Below, one piece after another: positions 34,028-46,329 of a DNA stretch of 64,000 nt; position 1 is the first letter of the stretch, and every line of letters begins with the position of its first letter. A program made the translations under genes and the position numbers. The stretch spans positions 2,600,673-2,664,672 of the forward strand of contig OX442426.1 in the NCBI GenBank assembly GCA_949361645.1. Reading direction: 5' to 3'. The DNA is from Spongilla lacustris (Eukaryota; Porifera; Demospongiae; Spongillida; Spongillidae). The notes below the pieces were generated by a model. The model did not search any database, was not told the origin of the DNA, and was given only the letters and a program-made list of their open reading frames with translations.

Positions 34028-36398
34028 ACAATAGTTGCTTGTGGTCATTTATTGTGTCCGAGCGTGTGTACAGTTTGTTGAATCGCCGAGGTCTCCGTTC
34101 CACAGAAGTAGTACCTTTAATTTGCTTTCGAGCGCTAAAGCCAACGGTTCACAAGAGAAGCAATTTGATTTCTGTTATATAAAAGTGTCAAAAGGCTTAT
34201 AACTTATGTAGGCACTGCGGAATCCTTGATTTTAGACCGTAAAATCCTAGACGTCAGAAGAAAATTTATCTATTTGCAATTCTTTTAATCAGTGTTTATT
34301 GACACCAATTGGTAAAAACGATCTGGTAGCTTCATTGTGCTTCATTGTGGCTTACTATGCATTCAGAACGACTGCCGAATGCGTGAGCAATAGACCAGAC
34401 TAATTTTTAAGTTTTAAAACACGCACCATATTTATTAAGTGTTGTTCAAATCGAATATAGTTTTCTGGCCACGATTTTCGACTCCAAAACGCTGCGCCCC
34501 TCTCAGCACTCTCCCCTCTAGATAATTCATCCTTCTAGCTTTTCTACGAAGTTTCATAAAGATTTGACGAAGCGCAGGGTACCTTCTACGATGCGCCAGT
34601 TACTGAACATCTTTGGACCGATACATCAAATGGTACTATCGACCAGGATCTACAGAAACATCATTTTTTTATAACTTAGATCATAACTTTTGGATTTGGA
34701 TCACTAAAAATGTCGGAATTCCTATCTGACACTGAATTTTCAGGGTCAAAACATTAAGGTATCTTCAGGTTAAGGTTTTTGGCTTACAACTCAACAAATA
34801 GTTCGACTTAAGAGCTACTTTTTGTTGCACAGCCAGCTCATTATAGTAGCTTTATATATGGAATGTTTGAACTCTTAACTCCAATTCGTTGTGAAGTTAG
34901 GATTATTTTTATAAGGTTTTTGATATGAGGGCTGCTTAGCATCATTACGGCCGAATTAATTCCACTTAAGAGATGAAAATCATGTCATGCTATTCAGAGG
35001 TCCCTAAAGTAACCATATAATTTATAATAATTTATTGGACATTTGCTAACCATACTAAACATTGCTATAAAGGCAGAAAAGCTTAAAATTTTAAGAAATT
35101 GTATTTAATGTTAGGATTCTTCAGTAAATGTATTTGATCACTTGGCGTCACTGAGGGTGTGCGTACTACCAGAGATAATATATATTATCTCTGGTACTAC
35201 AGATAGCTAGTTATCCGCGTCAAACGCCACGGGTTCTTTTCATAAATCAGAACCAATGCAGCTTGGCATCCCAGATGGACCATTCTGGAACAAGAGCCAC
35301 GAGCCTAATCCGAAAGATTGTGGTACGACGAGTATATTAGCGGAAGATCTCAGAGAGGAGGCAAAAGCATGGTGCTTGTATAACTCGTTAAACGAATCAG
35401 AATTTCAGCTGACACTTATGACATAGATTGCAGCAATATAATAATATATACATGCATATATAATCAACAATGTTGATGTCAACCGAACAGCCATAGCTGC
35501 ACTGGTACTGCAACGAGTACAATAGTCAGCCAGGTGAGGGCCTTTATACATTGTATACCACCATTAAAATACGTTCTACTATGCATAAGATGACTATACA
35601 TCTTGCAAAATATATATACTATGACAATTCCACAGGAGCAGCAAATCTTCATTTCCAGAGTATTTGCTAATTTAACTTCTCTGCAAGGTGCATGTAAATT
35701 TCACCAACGTACTATACGATGGGCAGATAACTCATAAAAGCATGCAAGTTACCAAAACTAAAAGTAAAATAATGAATGATGGATGAATCTGAAGAATAAC
35801 AAATTGATGTTCATTGACATGCTCGTGAACTAATTAATTGGTGATTTAGTGTTGGTGTGGCCAATGAAAATAATATTCTTTAAGCTAAATGATATTGTGC
35901 TCAAGTGTATGCATGCTAGTCAGTTTTTTGTTACAATTTAAATATATACATGTGATGAATTTTAGTTAAAAACCTTCTAAAAGTCTTAACAAAGTCAGAA
36001 CCACTTATATGCAATGTTTGGAATTAATATCTTACGGAATGGCAAGGTTATGCTTTATTGTTCCACAACCGTCACAGTTTTTATTGCGATTACGCATTGA
36101 CCGCTGTACTAAAAATGTTGTCACTTTAATTTGGCGCTACTTATCTCCGGTACTAAATATGCTACGGTGACGCATAATTATAAAGTACTGTTAAACGCAG
36201 CTTTTTTTGCTCTTTCTAACGATAAAAATATTATAATCTTTTGAGCATTTTTAAAAAAATTCCGCAGTGCCTAACTTATGGTGCGGCGTTAAACTGCCTA
36301 CTAAATCTCATGTACTATCTGCACAGCACATTCCTAAGGAACATCGGTTGACTAGTTCGTTTCTATGGGGCTTCGCAATCACTTCGGACGTAGGGCCT
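34028..36398. other. Intergenic, AT-rich, no gene
   Basis: No supported coding sequence. It contains a 30-bp perfect palindrome at 35167-35196 (left half TACCAGAGATAATAT). Confidence 0.5.
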
Positions 36399-36401
36399 TA
36401 A

Positions 36402-36425
36402 TGCGCCTGTCATTGTAACATGTGT

Positions 36426-36461
<36 letters not shown>

Positions 36462-36706
36462 ATTGGGGCCAATGTCGGGATTTGACCTTCATTAAATCAA
36501 ATGCCCCACGGTTGGGGATTCATAACCGGTCAAATTCCCCATAGTCGGCATAGATATCTTACCGATCTCCGATCCGCCTCTTCCGTGTCAAACGCCCGTG
36601 TATAGTCAAACGAAAGAACCACAACCCAATTAACGGTGTCAAATCCCGTACAAATCCCGACATTGGCCCCAATGGTGGGGGTACCCATGTTACAATGACA
36701 GGCGCA
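36402..36706. mobile_element. MITE with 3-bp TAA duplication and C35 tract
   Basis: A 305-bp element. The ends TGCGCCTGTCATTGTAACAT and its complement are exact. Inner arms also pair (CATTGGGGCCAATGTCGGGA and its complement). TAA flanks both sides (36399-36401 and 36707-36709). A C35 run (36427-36461) lies in the left arm only, where the right arm has G5. A 3-bp TWA-type duplication points to the PIF/Harbinger class, but this is not proven. Confidence 0.8.
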
Positions 36707-36709
36707 TAA

Positions 36710-38070
36710 TGTCCACGCGTTCCATGAGAGCAGACTATCGTGCGATTGAACACACTGAGCAATTAGGCAGAAATTTAGTTCCCTCCCTAATGTGATTGGA
36801 ACACATGATCGGGCCAAGTGGTTGGGGGTTTATTAAAACTTAAAAGGCTAGTAGTACTATACCACTGCTAATTCTAAGCTTGCATGCGCGTACTGCAATT
36901 TTTTTCCTTTTAGTGTGTCTGGTTCTACGGTGTCCTGTAGTGTAGGTGCAGCATTGACATCTCTTGATCAATGAATAGGCTATGAGTATAGACCTTGACT
37001 ATTGACTAATTGTATCGCTGTAGCTTTTTGCAGAGCGATAGTTGGGCTTATTTTTCCTGCTTTGACGTTATTTATAGGGCTTTCATCTGTGAGGCCACTC
37101 TCTCTAAATCAAATTTGGTCGGCTGTGACCCCGCTCTATACTGAAGTGCTGTGTTGTTTTGTATTGCAATGTGTCTTTGGATCAAGCCTCTATGGCTGCA
37201 TGTGATCGTAATGTGGGATCAAACATCGGTGACTGTGATAATCTTGTTGTGGTTGTAGTAAGTGGTTGTGTTCGTTTGCGGGGGAAAGGAGGTGCTATAC
37301 AGGGTGCATTTCGGAGGGAGCTCATAGCACTGATCTGTAGATAGTGTTCACCATTGGATTCAACTAGACTAGTACTGTTACATGTATTATCCAGTAGCTG
37401 AGATAATATGTAATATGGGATCTTTTGGGTCTTTTTGAATTTTGAAAGTTTTTCAACGGCTCTGAGGGCTGTTTATAATTTGTTTCCTTCGCCTGTTGGT
37501 ATGTTGGTAAATATGTTTATAATATCTGCCATGCACAGGAAAATATTTATGAACATCAGTATAGTTTTGTGGATTTCAGGTAGGTAGCTGAATATATATA
37601 GTTTGTGTAGTAGACCTGTGCAGTATTTAACCAGTCTGATTTTATGCATGGTCTGTTTAATTAATCAGTTTCATGTTCCAGTCAGATATACATTTGGGGG
37701 TCTGCCAGGTGCTTATGACCTTCATCCAGATATTTTTGTCTGCAATACAACAGTAGTACTTCCTTTGTCCGATGTTTACTGCTGATGAGGGCCATTCCAT
37801 TACTTGGATCAGTTGGACGTTTAGACTAACATGTGGTGGGACTTACTATATTAATTAGATCCGCTAAAGTTTTATAATCTTTGGGACCAGAAGCATTATA
37901 GCGAAGCAGTTATTATATGGTGAGTAATCTATTCATTCAAACAGAGTTCACTCTATTAAAAGCAGCATACACTGTACATTATTATTATGCAATTATATAG
38001 CATGCTTACAGATAGAATACATTACTTATACAGATAAAAGAGAACAATAAAATTCTATGTACATTCTAAT
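36710..38070. other. Intergenic, no supported gene
   Basis: Short frames only (60-67 codons). It contains the 3' flank of the minus-strand membrane-protein gene. Confidence 0.45.
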
Positions 38071-41000
38071 TTAGATCAGTAATGATTCACGCAATTCGCA
38101 ATTGTTCTCCTTATCTGCTTGATACTTTTCATGAGAAGCCGATGCCAGCTCAAACTCCACACGTTCTGCTGTAGGTTTTTTCTGTGATAAGTAAGTGGCA
38201 CCAAATTGCTTTGACAACTTTTTAAAGCCATGGAAAATCAGAATGCCAACAAAGCAGCAAAATGCACTTCCAACTCCAACTCCAATGACCACAACTTGTA
38301 CCAAAGTACGATTTATGTTGTTCTGATTTCCTTGAATGTATATCATCATGAAACATATGAATATCATATTTACGTAGAAAAAGCTCCCTAGTATAAGATG
38401 GTACTTACTCTTGTACACATGCAATGCGAGAAATACGGTAAGTATGGCTGTCAGTACCATGCCAAGGATTAACATTAGATTTATAGGATTTAATGGCAAA
38501 CTGAGTGCCATGGCACTAAGCAATATACGTATTACTAGCAGGAATCCTGTCCAAAATCGGTACCTGTCTTTGTATGGGGCTTGGTAGCTGTCAATGTACG
38601 GAGTCATCTTGTGGACCCAACAGAGAATCTTCAAGTGAGAGTATTTTTGAAGCCACGGAGAAAAAAGGATAACAGTAGTATATGGTATGATGAACCCCAC
38701 TGCTACTATAATGCCAAAGATACACAAGATAAGATGAATGGTGCCCATGTATTGGATACTTCCATCATACAGCCAGACGTTATAAGGAGATCCAGTGTCC
38801 ACGTCATAGAGATCTGTAGCTTCAAATATGCCGACGACATTTCTAACCACCTTCGTGTAAGAAAGCCTAATAATTGTGGCAAGCACAGGGACAACATTCC
38901 TCCCACACAAGGCAGCCATCCTCCGAGAACAGCGGCTCACTACGACTATAGCACCTACTATCACGAGCAGGTACAGAGGAAAGCCAAACTGCAGCCACGC
39001 CTTTTGGTAGTTGTCCATACCATCGTAAAAGCAGAGCTCCAACCCTAAATCAAGATTCAGCCATGCTATGAAGACATACAGGAACTTGATGAATGGATAG
39101 ATAGTAATGGCAGATGGAAACATGGTACTTCCATTAATGTTTATGACATTTGCATAAAATACAAGCTCGTTAATAGTTCCTGCAGAGACAGTGAGATCCA
39201 ATGCAAAGATGATTACCACAAGGGCTATTCCAAGAACAGCATACAGTGTCAGATAGGCAACATACCTGTTGTCGTCGCACTTACTGCATTTTGGTTCCCC
39301 AAACGTTTCGCTGAGTCCTTCTGCACATTTCCCGCATAGCACACTGCTGCGATTGAAGTTGCATTGCATATCAAAGTTCATTGCAGATATTTTTGTGTGA
39401 TTCAATTTGCAATATTCAAGTGGACAATTAGGAGAATAGAAAAGTTTGGTGTCATTAGAATAACGTGGCCCAAGCCACCAGGTGGCTTCAGTACTACTTG
39501 TTGAAAAGCTTTGTTTGGATATGTCGCAGACAATTTTTTTCCCCGAGAGGTAATCGGTACAACCGCAAGCGTTTCCTTCGTACGCGAAGCCTGGGGGACA
39601 AGGTAGTACCTTTAATACTGTGACTTTAGTCATTGGCTTCTCATTTGATGTGTCCCACCCCAATATTCTGTAATCGAATGAGTCTATTCCGAAATAAAGT
39701 ACGGTGCTGTAGTTACTGTTTGTTACATAATCTGGTAGGTCGTACTGTTGGCAGGACGTGTTAGTACTAGTGATGTCTAGACGCAGGATGTCGCTGGTTT
39801 GAGTGAAAACTGTCGCATATACTGAATTATTGTAAATATCAACTGCAGCTATACCCACTTGACCAGCGTAACCTGGATATATTGATATTTCTTTGTTAAG
39901 AGCACTGTTTTGCCCGACTTGGCAGAAGACTACGTTTACAGGCTCGTACTGTATATTGGGCTCATTTGAGTATGTAATACCCGCGCTAATAGCCTTAAAG
40001 ACTTTCATAGGATCAATTTCATTGTAGTTTAACGATGGAGACTGCTCTAAAGTACATGTTATAACGTTTGCGTATAATGCGCTCCCTCCCTTCACTGCTG
40101 TATTGTTGATGAATACAATTTGGACTGCTGGGTTAATAATATTGCCATATGAATCGTTGACTTGAATAAAGCAGGCCCTGACGGTACTGCTTGGAGCAGG
40201 TGTCTCAGCAACGTACACAGCTCCACCCATCACAGCTGTATTGTTGGAGAACACCACGGTGGCTGGAGCTGTGATATAGACCACGGTATTGAGGAGAAAA
40301 AGCGCACCTCCGTAGCCATTGGTTAAGTAACAGTCATTAACAGATACATTTCCGGTAAGAGACAGTCGAGAAGATCGCGCACGGATGCCACTGTTTTGGT
40401 TTCTTGAAAGAGACACATTGCTCAGCATGGCTGAGGTGTTGAATAATAATAGGCCCACATAACCATCCGTGAAAGTTGAGTTTACAATGTCCGTAATACT
40501 GTTGAAAATATATGCAGATACTCGGTTTGTAACGTATTCACCGTTAAAGACACTAGCAACGGAATAGTTCAGATGAACTCCGTGCATGCAATTAGTAAAG
40601 CTTGAATCAAAGAGTGCAATATGTGAGTATGATGGATGTGAACCCAAACGAAGTTCTGGAAGTATGCCAGCAACAAATCCAAAATAATTGTACACAAATA
40701 GGCAACCCCAGCATTGGACATCACTCCCATCAACTGTGACAGCACGGTTAGAGTTTCCGAAACGGGAATTAAAGATGGACACAGAACTCTGCACTAAAAT
40801 TATTCCAAATCGGCTACCAACAAAGACGGAGTCAATCACTGTAGAGTCTCCAGACACATTGTGTCCAAAAAGCCCTACGATGGAACTATTCACTAACGTT
40901 ACTCCGTGTAGAAGGACATTATTAATGTTGACCATGCGCATTGCTGGTCGATTGTACACTTCTCCGCAGTCAACGAGTGTAATATTGATCAGTGACAGAT

Positions 41001-41379
41001 TTGTAATATTGAGGAATATAATACCTGCTAGTGATCCACAGTTTATGATAGATGTGGACATGCTGAAACTAATTATGCTGTTAGCCGTATTTTTATAGCC
41101 GTTCACGGCCTTTACTTCATTCAACACCGTTTCTTTACTACCAATCATAGTGAAATTATTGATGTTTTCAATCCTAAGATCGGATATTAAAACGTGGTTT
41201 CCTGGCAAAAACACAAAACTTGAATTCGATCGAAAGTCGTCTGTACTTATGTTACTAATTTGTATGCAGCCATTTGTACTGTTGTTATAGAGTGTCAATG
41301 AAGGGCATATAAACTGGACATTTTGTGACCAACCAGAGACCCAACATGATAGAAACACGATAATAATCAAGAGTTGCAT
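38071..41379 (-). CDS. Beta-helix ectodomain, Cys-rich neck and multi-pass membrane protein (intronless)
   Basis: An uninterrupted frame that would read 1113 codons from the outermost ATG (41412). I prefer Met12 (41379), which begins a signal peptide (MQLLIIIVFLSCWVSGWSQ). The sequence just upstream on the minus strand, TACCTTCCTTTTCAG, looks like an acceptor of a 5'-UTR intron. In outer-ATG numbering, residues 35-590 are Asn-glycosylation-rich repeated short strands of a right-handed parallel beta-helix, including two FxNNTAxxGG repeats near 388-398 and 434-444. Residues 604-713 form a Cys-rich neck (CPPGFAYEGNACGC, CGKCAEG, CSKC). Then about eight membrane segments follow near 717-740, 765-790, 806-826, 889-917, 953-974, 976-999, 1005-1026 and 1037-1061, with a cytosolic tail of about 50 residues. 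FIAWLNLDLG and VWLYDGSIQY match a membrane module I know from sponge and cnidarian predicted proteins of unassigned function. Probably a cell-surface receptor or adhesion protein. Confidence 0.9.
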   Translation of the reverse strand: MQLLIIIVFLSCWVSGWSQNVQFICPSLTLYNNSTNGCIQISNISTDDFRSNSSFVFLPGNHVLISDLRIENINNFTMIGSKETVLNEVKAVNGYKNTANSIISFSMSTSIINCGSLAGIIFLNITNLSLINITLVDCGEVYNRPAMRMVNINNVLLHGVTLVNSSIVGLFGHNVSGDSTVIDSVFVGSRFGIILVQSSVSIFNSRFGNSNRAVTVDGSDVQCWGCLFVYNYFGFVAGILPELRLGSHPSYSHIALFDSSFTNCMHGVHLNYSVASVFNGEYVTNRVSAYIFNSITDIVNSTFTDGYVGLLLFNTSAMLSNVSLSRNQNSGIRARSSRLSLTGNVSVNDCYLTNGYGGALFLLNTVVYITAPATVVFSNNTAVMGGAVYVAETPAPSSTVRACFIQVNDSYGNIINPAVQIVFINNTAVKGGSALYANVITCTLEQSPSLNYNEIDPMKVFKAISAGITYSNEPNIQYEPVNVVFCQVGQNSALNKEISIYPGYAGQVGIAAVDIYNNSVYATVFTQTSDILRLDITSTNTSCQQYDLPDYVTNSNYSTVLYFGIDSFDYRILGWDTSNEKPMTKVTVLKVLPCPPGFAYEGNACGCTDYLSGKKIVCDISKQSFSTSSTEATWWLGPRYSNDTKLFYSPNCPLEYCKLNHTKISAMNFDMQCNFNRSSVLCGKCAEGLSETFGEPKCSKCDDNRYVAYLTLYAVLGIALVVIIFALDLTVSAGTINELVFYANVININGSTMFPSAITIYPFIKFLYVFIAWLNLDLGLELCFYDGMDNYQKAWLQFGFPLYLLVIVGAIVVVSRCSRRMAALCGRNVVPVLATIIRLSYTKVVRNVVGIFEATDLYDVDTGSPYNVWLYDGSIQYMGTIHLILCIFGIIVAVGFIIPYTTVILFSPWLQKYSHLKILCWVHKMTPYIDSYQAPYKDRYRFWTGFLLVIRILLSAMALSLPLNPINLMLILGMVLTAILTVFLALHVYKSKYHLILGSFFYVNMIFICFMMIYIQGNQNNINRTLVQVVVIGVGVGSAFCCFVGILIFHGFKKLSKQFGATYLSQKKPTAERVEFELASASHEKYQADKENNCELRESLLI

Positions 41380-41394
41380 ATCTGAAAAGGAAGG
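41380..41394 (-). other. Candidate 3' splice site in the 5' UTR of the membrane-protein gene
   Basis: On the minus strand TACCTTCCTTTTCAG immediately precedes AT-ATG of the preferred start. If used, it removes the outer ATG at 41412 from the mRNA. Confidence 0.5.
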
Positions 41395-41412
41395 TACATG
41401 TATATGTTGCAC

Positions 41413-41972
41413 TATGCAATTCAGTGAATATTAATAGCATACATCACGCCTATATAAATGCAGCACATACGTACTGGTAAGGAGGATAATATTATTGCAA
41501 AAATACTTTAATTACCCAATGCACTAATCATACCCTTAAAACCCTAAAAACAAGAAATTACTATGATTGAAGGTACAGAAACAGTGATGAATTAAGGAAA
41601 GGCTCTAAAATACTATATACTTCAACGTGGCGTATATACGTCATGCACACATGCATGTATGCTAATGACACTCTTACTGCATGTGTACAATATGTTGTGT
41701 GATAATCACACCTCCATGTTAATCCCAATCAGGAATATATGTCATTGTACGGATATTTAGTTATTTCAATGTATAACGAAATGGGTTGTGGTTTATGTAT
41801 ACTATAAATATTGGCTATATTAAAGTTACATTAAAATTTCCAGGTCAAATGCAAAAACAGAATAGCAAACGAGGACTTCAAAGTATGTACAAAGGCATAA
41901 ACTTCCAAAATAGCAGTGAGGTAATCAATATCCAACTAATACTCGTGAAAATCGATTATATACAGTATATAT
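41413..41972. other. Upstream region of the membrane-protein gene
   Basis: AT-rich, no gene. It probably includes the promoter of the minus-strand gene, but no clear core motif is seen. Confidence 0.35.
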
Positions 41973-42772
41973 TATATGGGACAGTATCCGCGAAAATTTC
42001 GTACGTTTTATAACATTATAAAACAATAGTGTTATAACTTTGGAATGTTCCGAACGTAAGCGTTATTGACATTTTATTTTCAGCACTTCGTATTACATGT
42101 ACCCCATTTTTCTATGGCAAGATTCCATTTTGGAGTCTTGCAGTTGCTCCGTACAGGCATTGCAACGTTCGATACCCCACCGGGTTCAAACCCGCCATAA
42201 TTTTCGATAGGAGCAATCAAATCGCTTCAAATTCGGTTTGTAGGTAGTGAGGTCCTCTACCTATACATGTTCTGTTGGTTAATTTTATGTCATCCGTTAC
42301 GGTGATACAGTTGAACAAACTACGTGCGCCCGATTCGCACCAATGATATAACCACCGCCTCCCATACATTCAGCGGGAAGCGATCTGCTTAAATCATTGG
42401 CGCGAATCGAGCGTGAAAAAGTGCACGTAGTTTGTTGAACTGTATCTCCGTAACGTTTGACATAAAATTAACGAACAAAACAAAGGGATAGGTATAGGAC
42501 CTCTCTACCTAACAACCGAATTTGAAGCGATTTGATAGAAAGTTATGGCGGGTTTGAACCCGGTGGGGTATCGAACGCTACAATACTGGCACAGAGCAAG
42601 TGCAAGAATCCAAAATGTATTTCGTCATAAAGAAATGGTGTAGTATAAAGTGTTGACAATTGGATGTCAATAACATTTACCGTTCGGAAGATATAGCGAT
42701 TCAAACATTATAACACTATTATTTTATAATGATATTAAACGTACGAAATATTCGCGAATACTGTCCCATATA
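41973..42772. mobile_element. 800-bp foldback element
   Basis: Outer ends TATATGGGACAGTATCCGCG and its near-complement. The left arm 41973-42347 pairs with the right arm 42393-42772 along almost their whole length (for example GATACCCCACCGGGTTCAAA on the left and its exact complement on the right), around a 45-bp loop. No coding frame. A relative lies in an OPA1 intron near 56745-57600. Confidence 0.92.
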
Positions 42773-44360
42773 CATGTACATGTATACATAATTATATATT
42801 ATAATTATATTATAGAAAGTCACTTGTTGCAAAAATGCAAAACTCTCTTCTGGTTGTTTGTAATGCCATAAGTATGCACTAAAATTCTTTACAATTCTAC
42901 ATTTGGAACTACATGTAGAAAAGCTTTTTTATGAACCATCCCACACCATAACAGAAGCTAAGTATGCAAGGATACTGACTTTGTACACAATCATAGACTG
43001 AAATACATGTAATGCATTAATGCAATAATTTTAAGTAGCCTGTTAATTGCATTCTAAAATATACACTGGCCGGGGGTACATTGTTATTTATTATCTGAAT
43101 GATTAAGACATAAACAGATCGATGCACAAGCATTCATATTTGATGTACCGCGGTTACGGTTATCCGCGGTTATTTATAACCTTCACTACGATTATAAATG
43201 TATGCAATTTTTTACGGAGTAGGCCTACGAATGCGGTGATGACATGAAATAAGGAATACTGAGAGCAGTAATCAAGTCTTCGCATAAACCTGCAGCGGAT
43301 AATTAACCTTACTTGCAGTTAATTTAATGTAGAAGCTTGGAGTTCTGATGGAGAAATATGCGCTTACTTAGGCGCGAAGGACATGCTATTCACTAAATCC
43401 ACTTTCTGAAGGAGCGGTTGAATCAGGAATGGATAAATAATTTTAGCCCTAAAGTATATCACGTTCTTCGTCTTCTTTCATATCCTTATCAAGCTTTTCT
43501 TTTTCTGTATTAAATTATCCTTCTGTTGACCCCCCCCCCCCCCCACCCTCCCCCCTTTTTTGAAAACGATATACATATAGTATAAGTTTTAATCATCATC
43601 ACTTGTTCTTGTAGCAGAAGATATCCCTGGTATCTTCCTGTTTTGCTTAAAGATATTTATTTTACTCATTTGCCTTTGAAGCTAGGAGACTGCATGGTGC
43701 TGTTAACTTCGCTAGGACTGGATAGTACATGTATGGGATTAGATGTGATGATGTCCGTGGTAAAGCTTTATTAAGGTATTCACAATACCATACAATTGAT
43801 ACAAAAAAAAACCATACACTTATACTCAAACTACCCAAGGTTAATAGCAAAGAACTGCCACAGTGTACATTTACGTGATCACTAGCTTGGTTAGGGCCGG
43901 GGTTGAAAATTGGCTTCTGAATACCTGAGAATACGTAAGTTTTAACCATGATATTTAACCGCGGCCGTAAACGCGATATATCGCGGATACGACGGTTAAA
44001 TATTAACCTTAAGTTTAACCGCGGCAACCCTGGTCAGCAGTAAATTGCAACAATCTTGTAAGGATAGCTCTGGCATTTGCCAGACCAATATGATGCTGAG
44101 CCTGCCTTATAAAGGTGTCCTAAAACTTGGGATTTACTGCAGTTTAAAATGGCTATGTAGACGAAAGTGTTGCATGCCTCTTCATCCAAGGCCAGCTCCA
44201 TAGATTTCAACTGTTTGAACGACCCACTTCATGCCTTTGTCACAGTTCACTCTAGAAATCACGTATGCTCCCCCCCCCCTCCCCGCCCCTCCCTTTGCCG
44301 TGAAATTATATAACATATAGCATCAGTTCTGGCATTTCTGAGCATTGCATGTATACAGCC
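42773..44360. other. Intergenic
   Basis: No supported gene. GC-rich CCGCGGTTA-type motifs occur near 43147-43172 and again near 43958-44025 (TTAACCGCGG), possibly ends of an old element. C15 at 43530-43544. A short LINE 3' end on the minus strand lies at about 44045-44115. Confidence 0.35.
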
Positions 44361-44364
44361 TGCA

Positions 44365-44640
44365 TGCCACAAGTATTACATTGGTCAGCAGATCTTAGGG
44401 CCTAGCGTTGGCATTGACGTTGTTTGATGAGGTACATATTTTAATAGCCACAAGTATTACATTAGTCAGCACATCTTGCAGCCTACTGATAGAATGACTG
44501 ATGTGCAAACTCACGTGTTGGAGTATTGACATAGCTAGTTTGTTTGGGGTATATATATATAATACATTTTCATGGGCATTATAGCCACAAGTAATACATA
44601 GGTCAGCAGATAACTTGCAGACCAGATGCACAAACTAACG
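44365..44640 (+). repeat. Irregular tandem repeat (CCACAAGTATTACATTGGTCAGCAGAT)
   Basis: Three diverged copies starting near 44369, 44449 and 44584. The last two share a longer unit that also includes GTTGGAGTAT. Confidence 0.6.
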
Positions 44641-46329
44641 CGTTGGAGTATACACATCTTAGATTGTTTAGGGGGAGTGTCTGTATATACAAATGTGTGT
44701 GAAGTATACTATGCAATGCATGTAGCTTATGTTGTATATGCAGAATTGCTAGCGCTTTCTATAGACGTACATCACTTATTATAACGGCTTTTAAGAGCAT
44801 GGCTGGAATACAGAGAGTTTAAAGTATCGGCCCAAAGTATCCCGCAATGTTGCCATATAGCACTTTTTTATTGGAGAGGACAATACTATTATTGCCCTCA
44901 CATGGTATCGTTTAATATGGAGTGCCGAGTGTACGAACATATAAACTAGGGACGGGTAATATGATCACAGCATATATTTGCATTGGCCATATGATTAGAT
45001 TTATGTAGCCGAGCGTAAACTGATCAACTGCCTTTAAATTAAGTCGGTGACAAACAGAACGTGAGTTATTGTCCATGGATGCAGTGAATAGACACGTTAA
45101 AAAACAACTTACTAAACAATACTGCTTAGTCTCTAGTGGAGTTCACAGCAAACACTTTGAAAACGTCTCGGAAAATGGAACATATTACGAATTATGTAAT
45201 GTTACTATATATAACCACTCGTGAGCTAAAATTGCGCTTCAATGTTGGACCGGCCATATTACGAAATCGCTACTAAATTTAAGTATATTATTCCCATTTT
45301 TAGATTATTTAAACAGTAAAATACATGAAAATATACCCCACGATAACGCTGGTCCTAGTTGAATGAGTTTCAAGCCACATACGAGTATCCTCATACATGA
45401 CAGTGCTGGAATGCGTACGCGTAAAAAGTGGAAGCAGACTTGCATACAGTCCATCATGAAAAAGTAAGTGCATCTAAAAGCCAAAAAAAAAACAATTGCA
45501 GACGGAGGGTAATTTTGGTAGAAGGGCTAAACGGTTTTAAATCATGTGCTGAATTACTATTTTTTTAACTGCTATTGCCATATACATAGACAGTGAAGAA
45601 TGATGTAATACATTATTTGCACTACATATGGGTACAAAGATTTCTTCCACTAATGGCACAGTAGAAATTACTGGAACCATGTGCATGAAAAAAAAAAAAA
45701 CATGAATACATAAAGCTACATCAAACCATATTTGTTCAACCGAAAACCCTTTAAGCATATACACTCACAATACGCACCAATCAAATTTAGAAACCATCAA
45801 TTTATTCAATACTAATGATAAAATCATGCCCAAAAATTTATTGTTTTCTACCCATGCTATTTGCCTAAAAACCTAGCATTTGAAAATAGTAGTTTTGATT
45901 TTTTAAAAGAAAAATAGACTGACAGCTACAGTCTTACAATAGTTAACTTCTGTGTTGCTTGCAAACTGAGGTGCCATCCTCAATGTATGTAAGAGTCATG
46001 GGACACATCGTTCGAATGGAGATTATGAACACTTCGAACTTGCAACTCTCAACATCTACCACTTCAAGTATGAACAACCAAATGATTTTATTTGTCTTCA
46101 TTTGTACATAATGTTAACATATTCTGTTGCCATAGCAATTACGCGTGCATTGCCATCTGCTGATATACGCAACTATATGTGGCCCTATATATCTCGCTCT
46201 ACCCATTTTTCATTGCAAGTATCATCAACCATGCCACTACAAGTGCACCATACCATCTGGATCATTCCCTGCAAGTTCAAGGGGCCAAAAGTGAAGTTAC
46301 ATTTAACATCTCTATATTAATTAATAATA
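44641..46329. other. Intergenic, no gene
   Basis: AT-rich; short frames only. Confidence 0.45.

Noticed and set aside
38581..39048. 155-codon plus-strand open frame, and similar frames at 40688-41098
   Set aside because: Antisense shadows of the long minus-strand membrane-protein gene.
42170..42200. tRNA-like B box (GGTTCAAACCC)
   Set aside because: It lies in the foldback arms (present twice, inverted), with no A box at the right distance and no cloverleaf.
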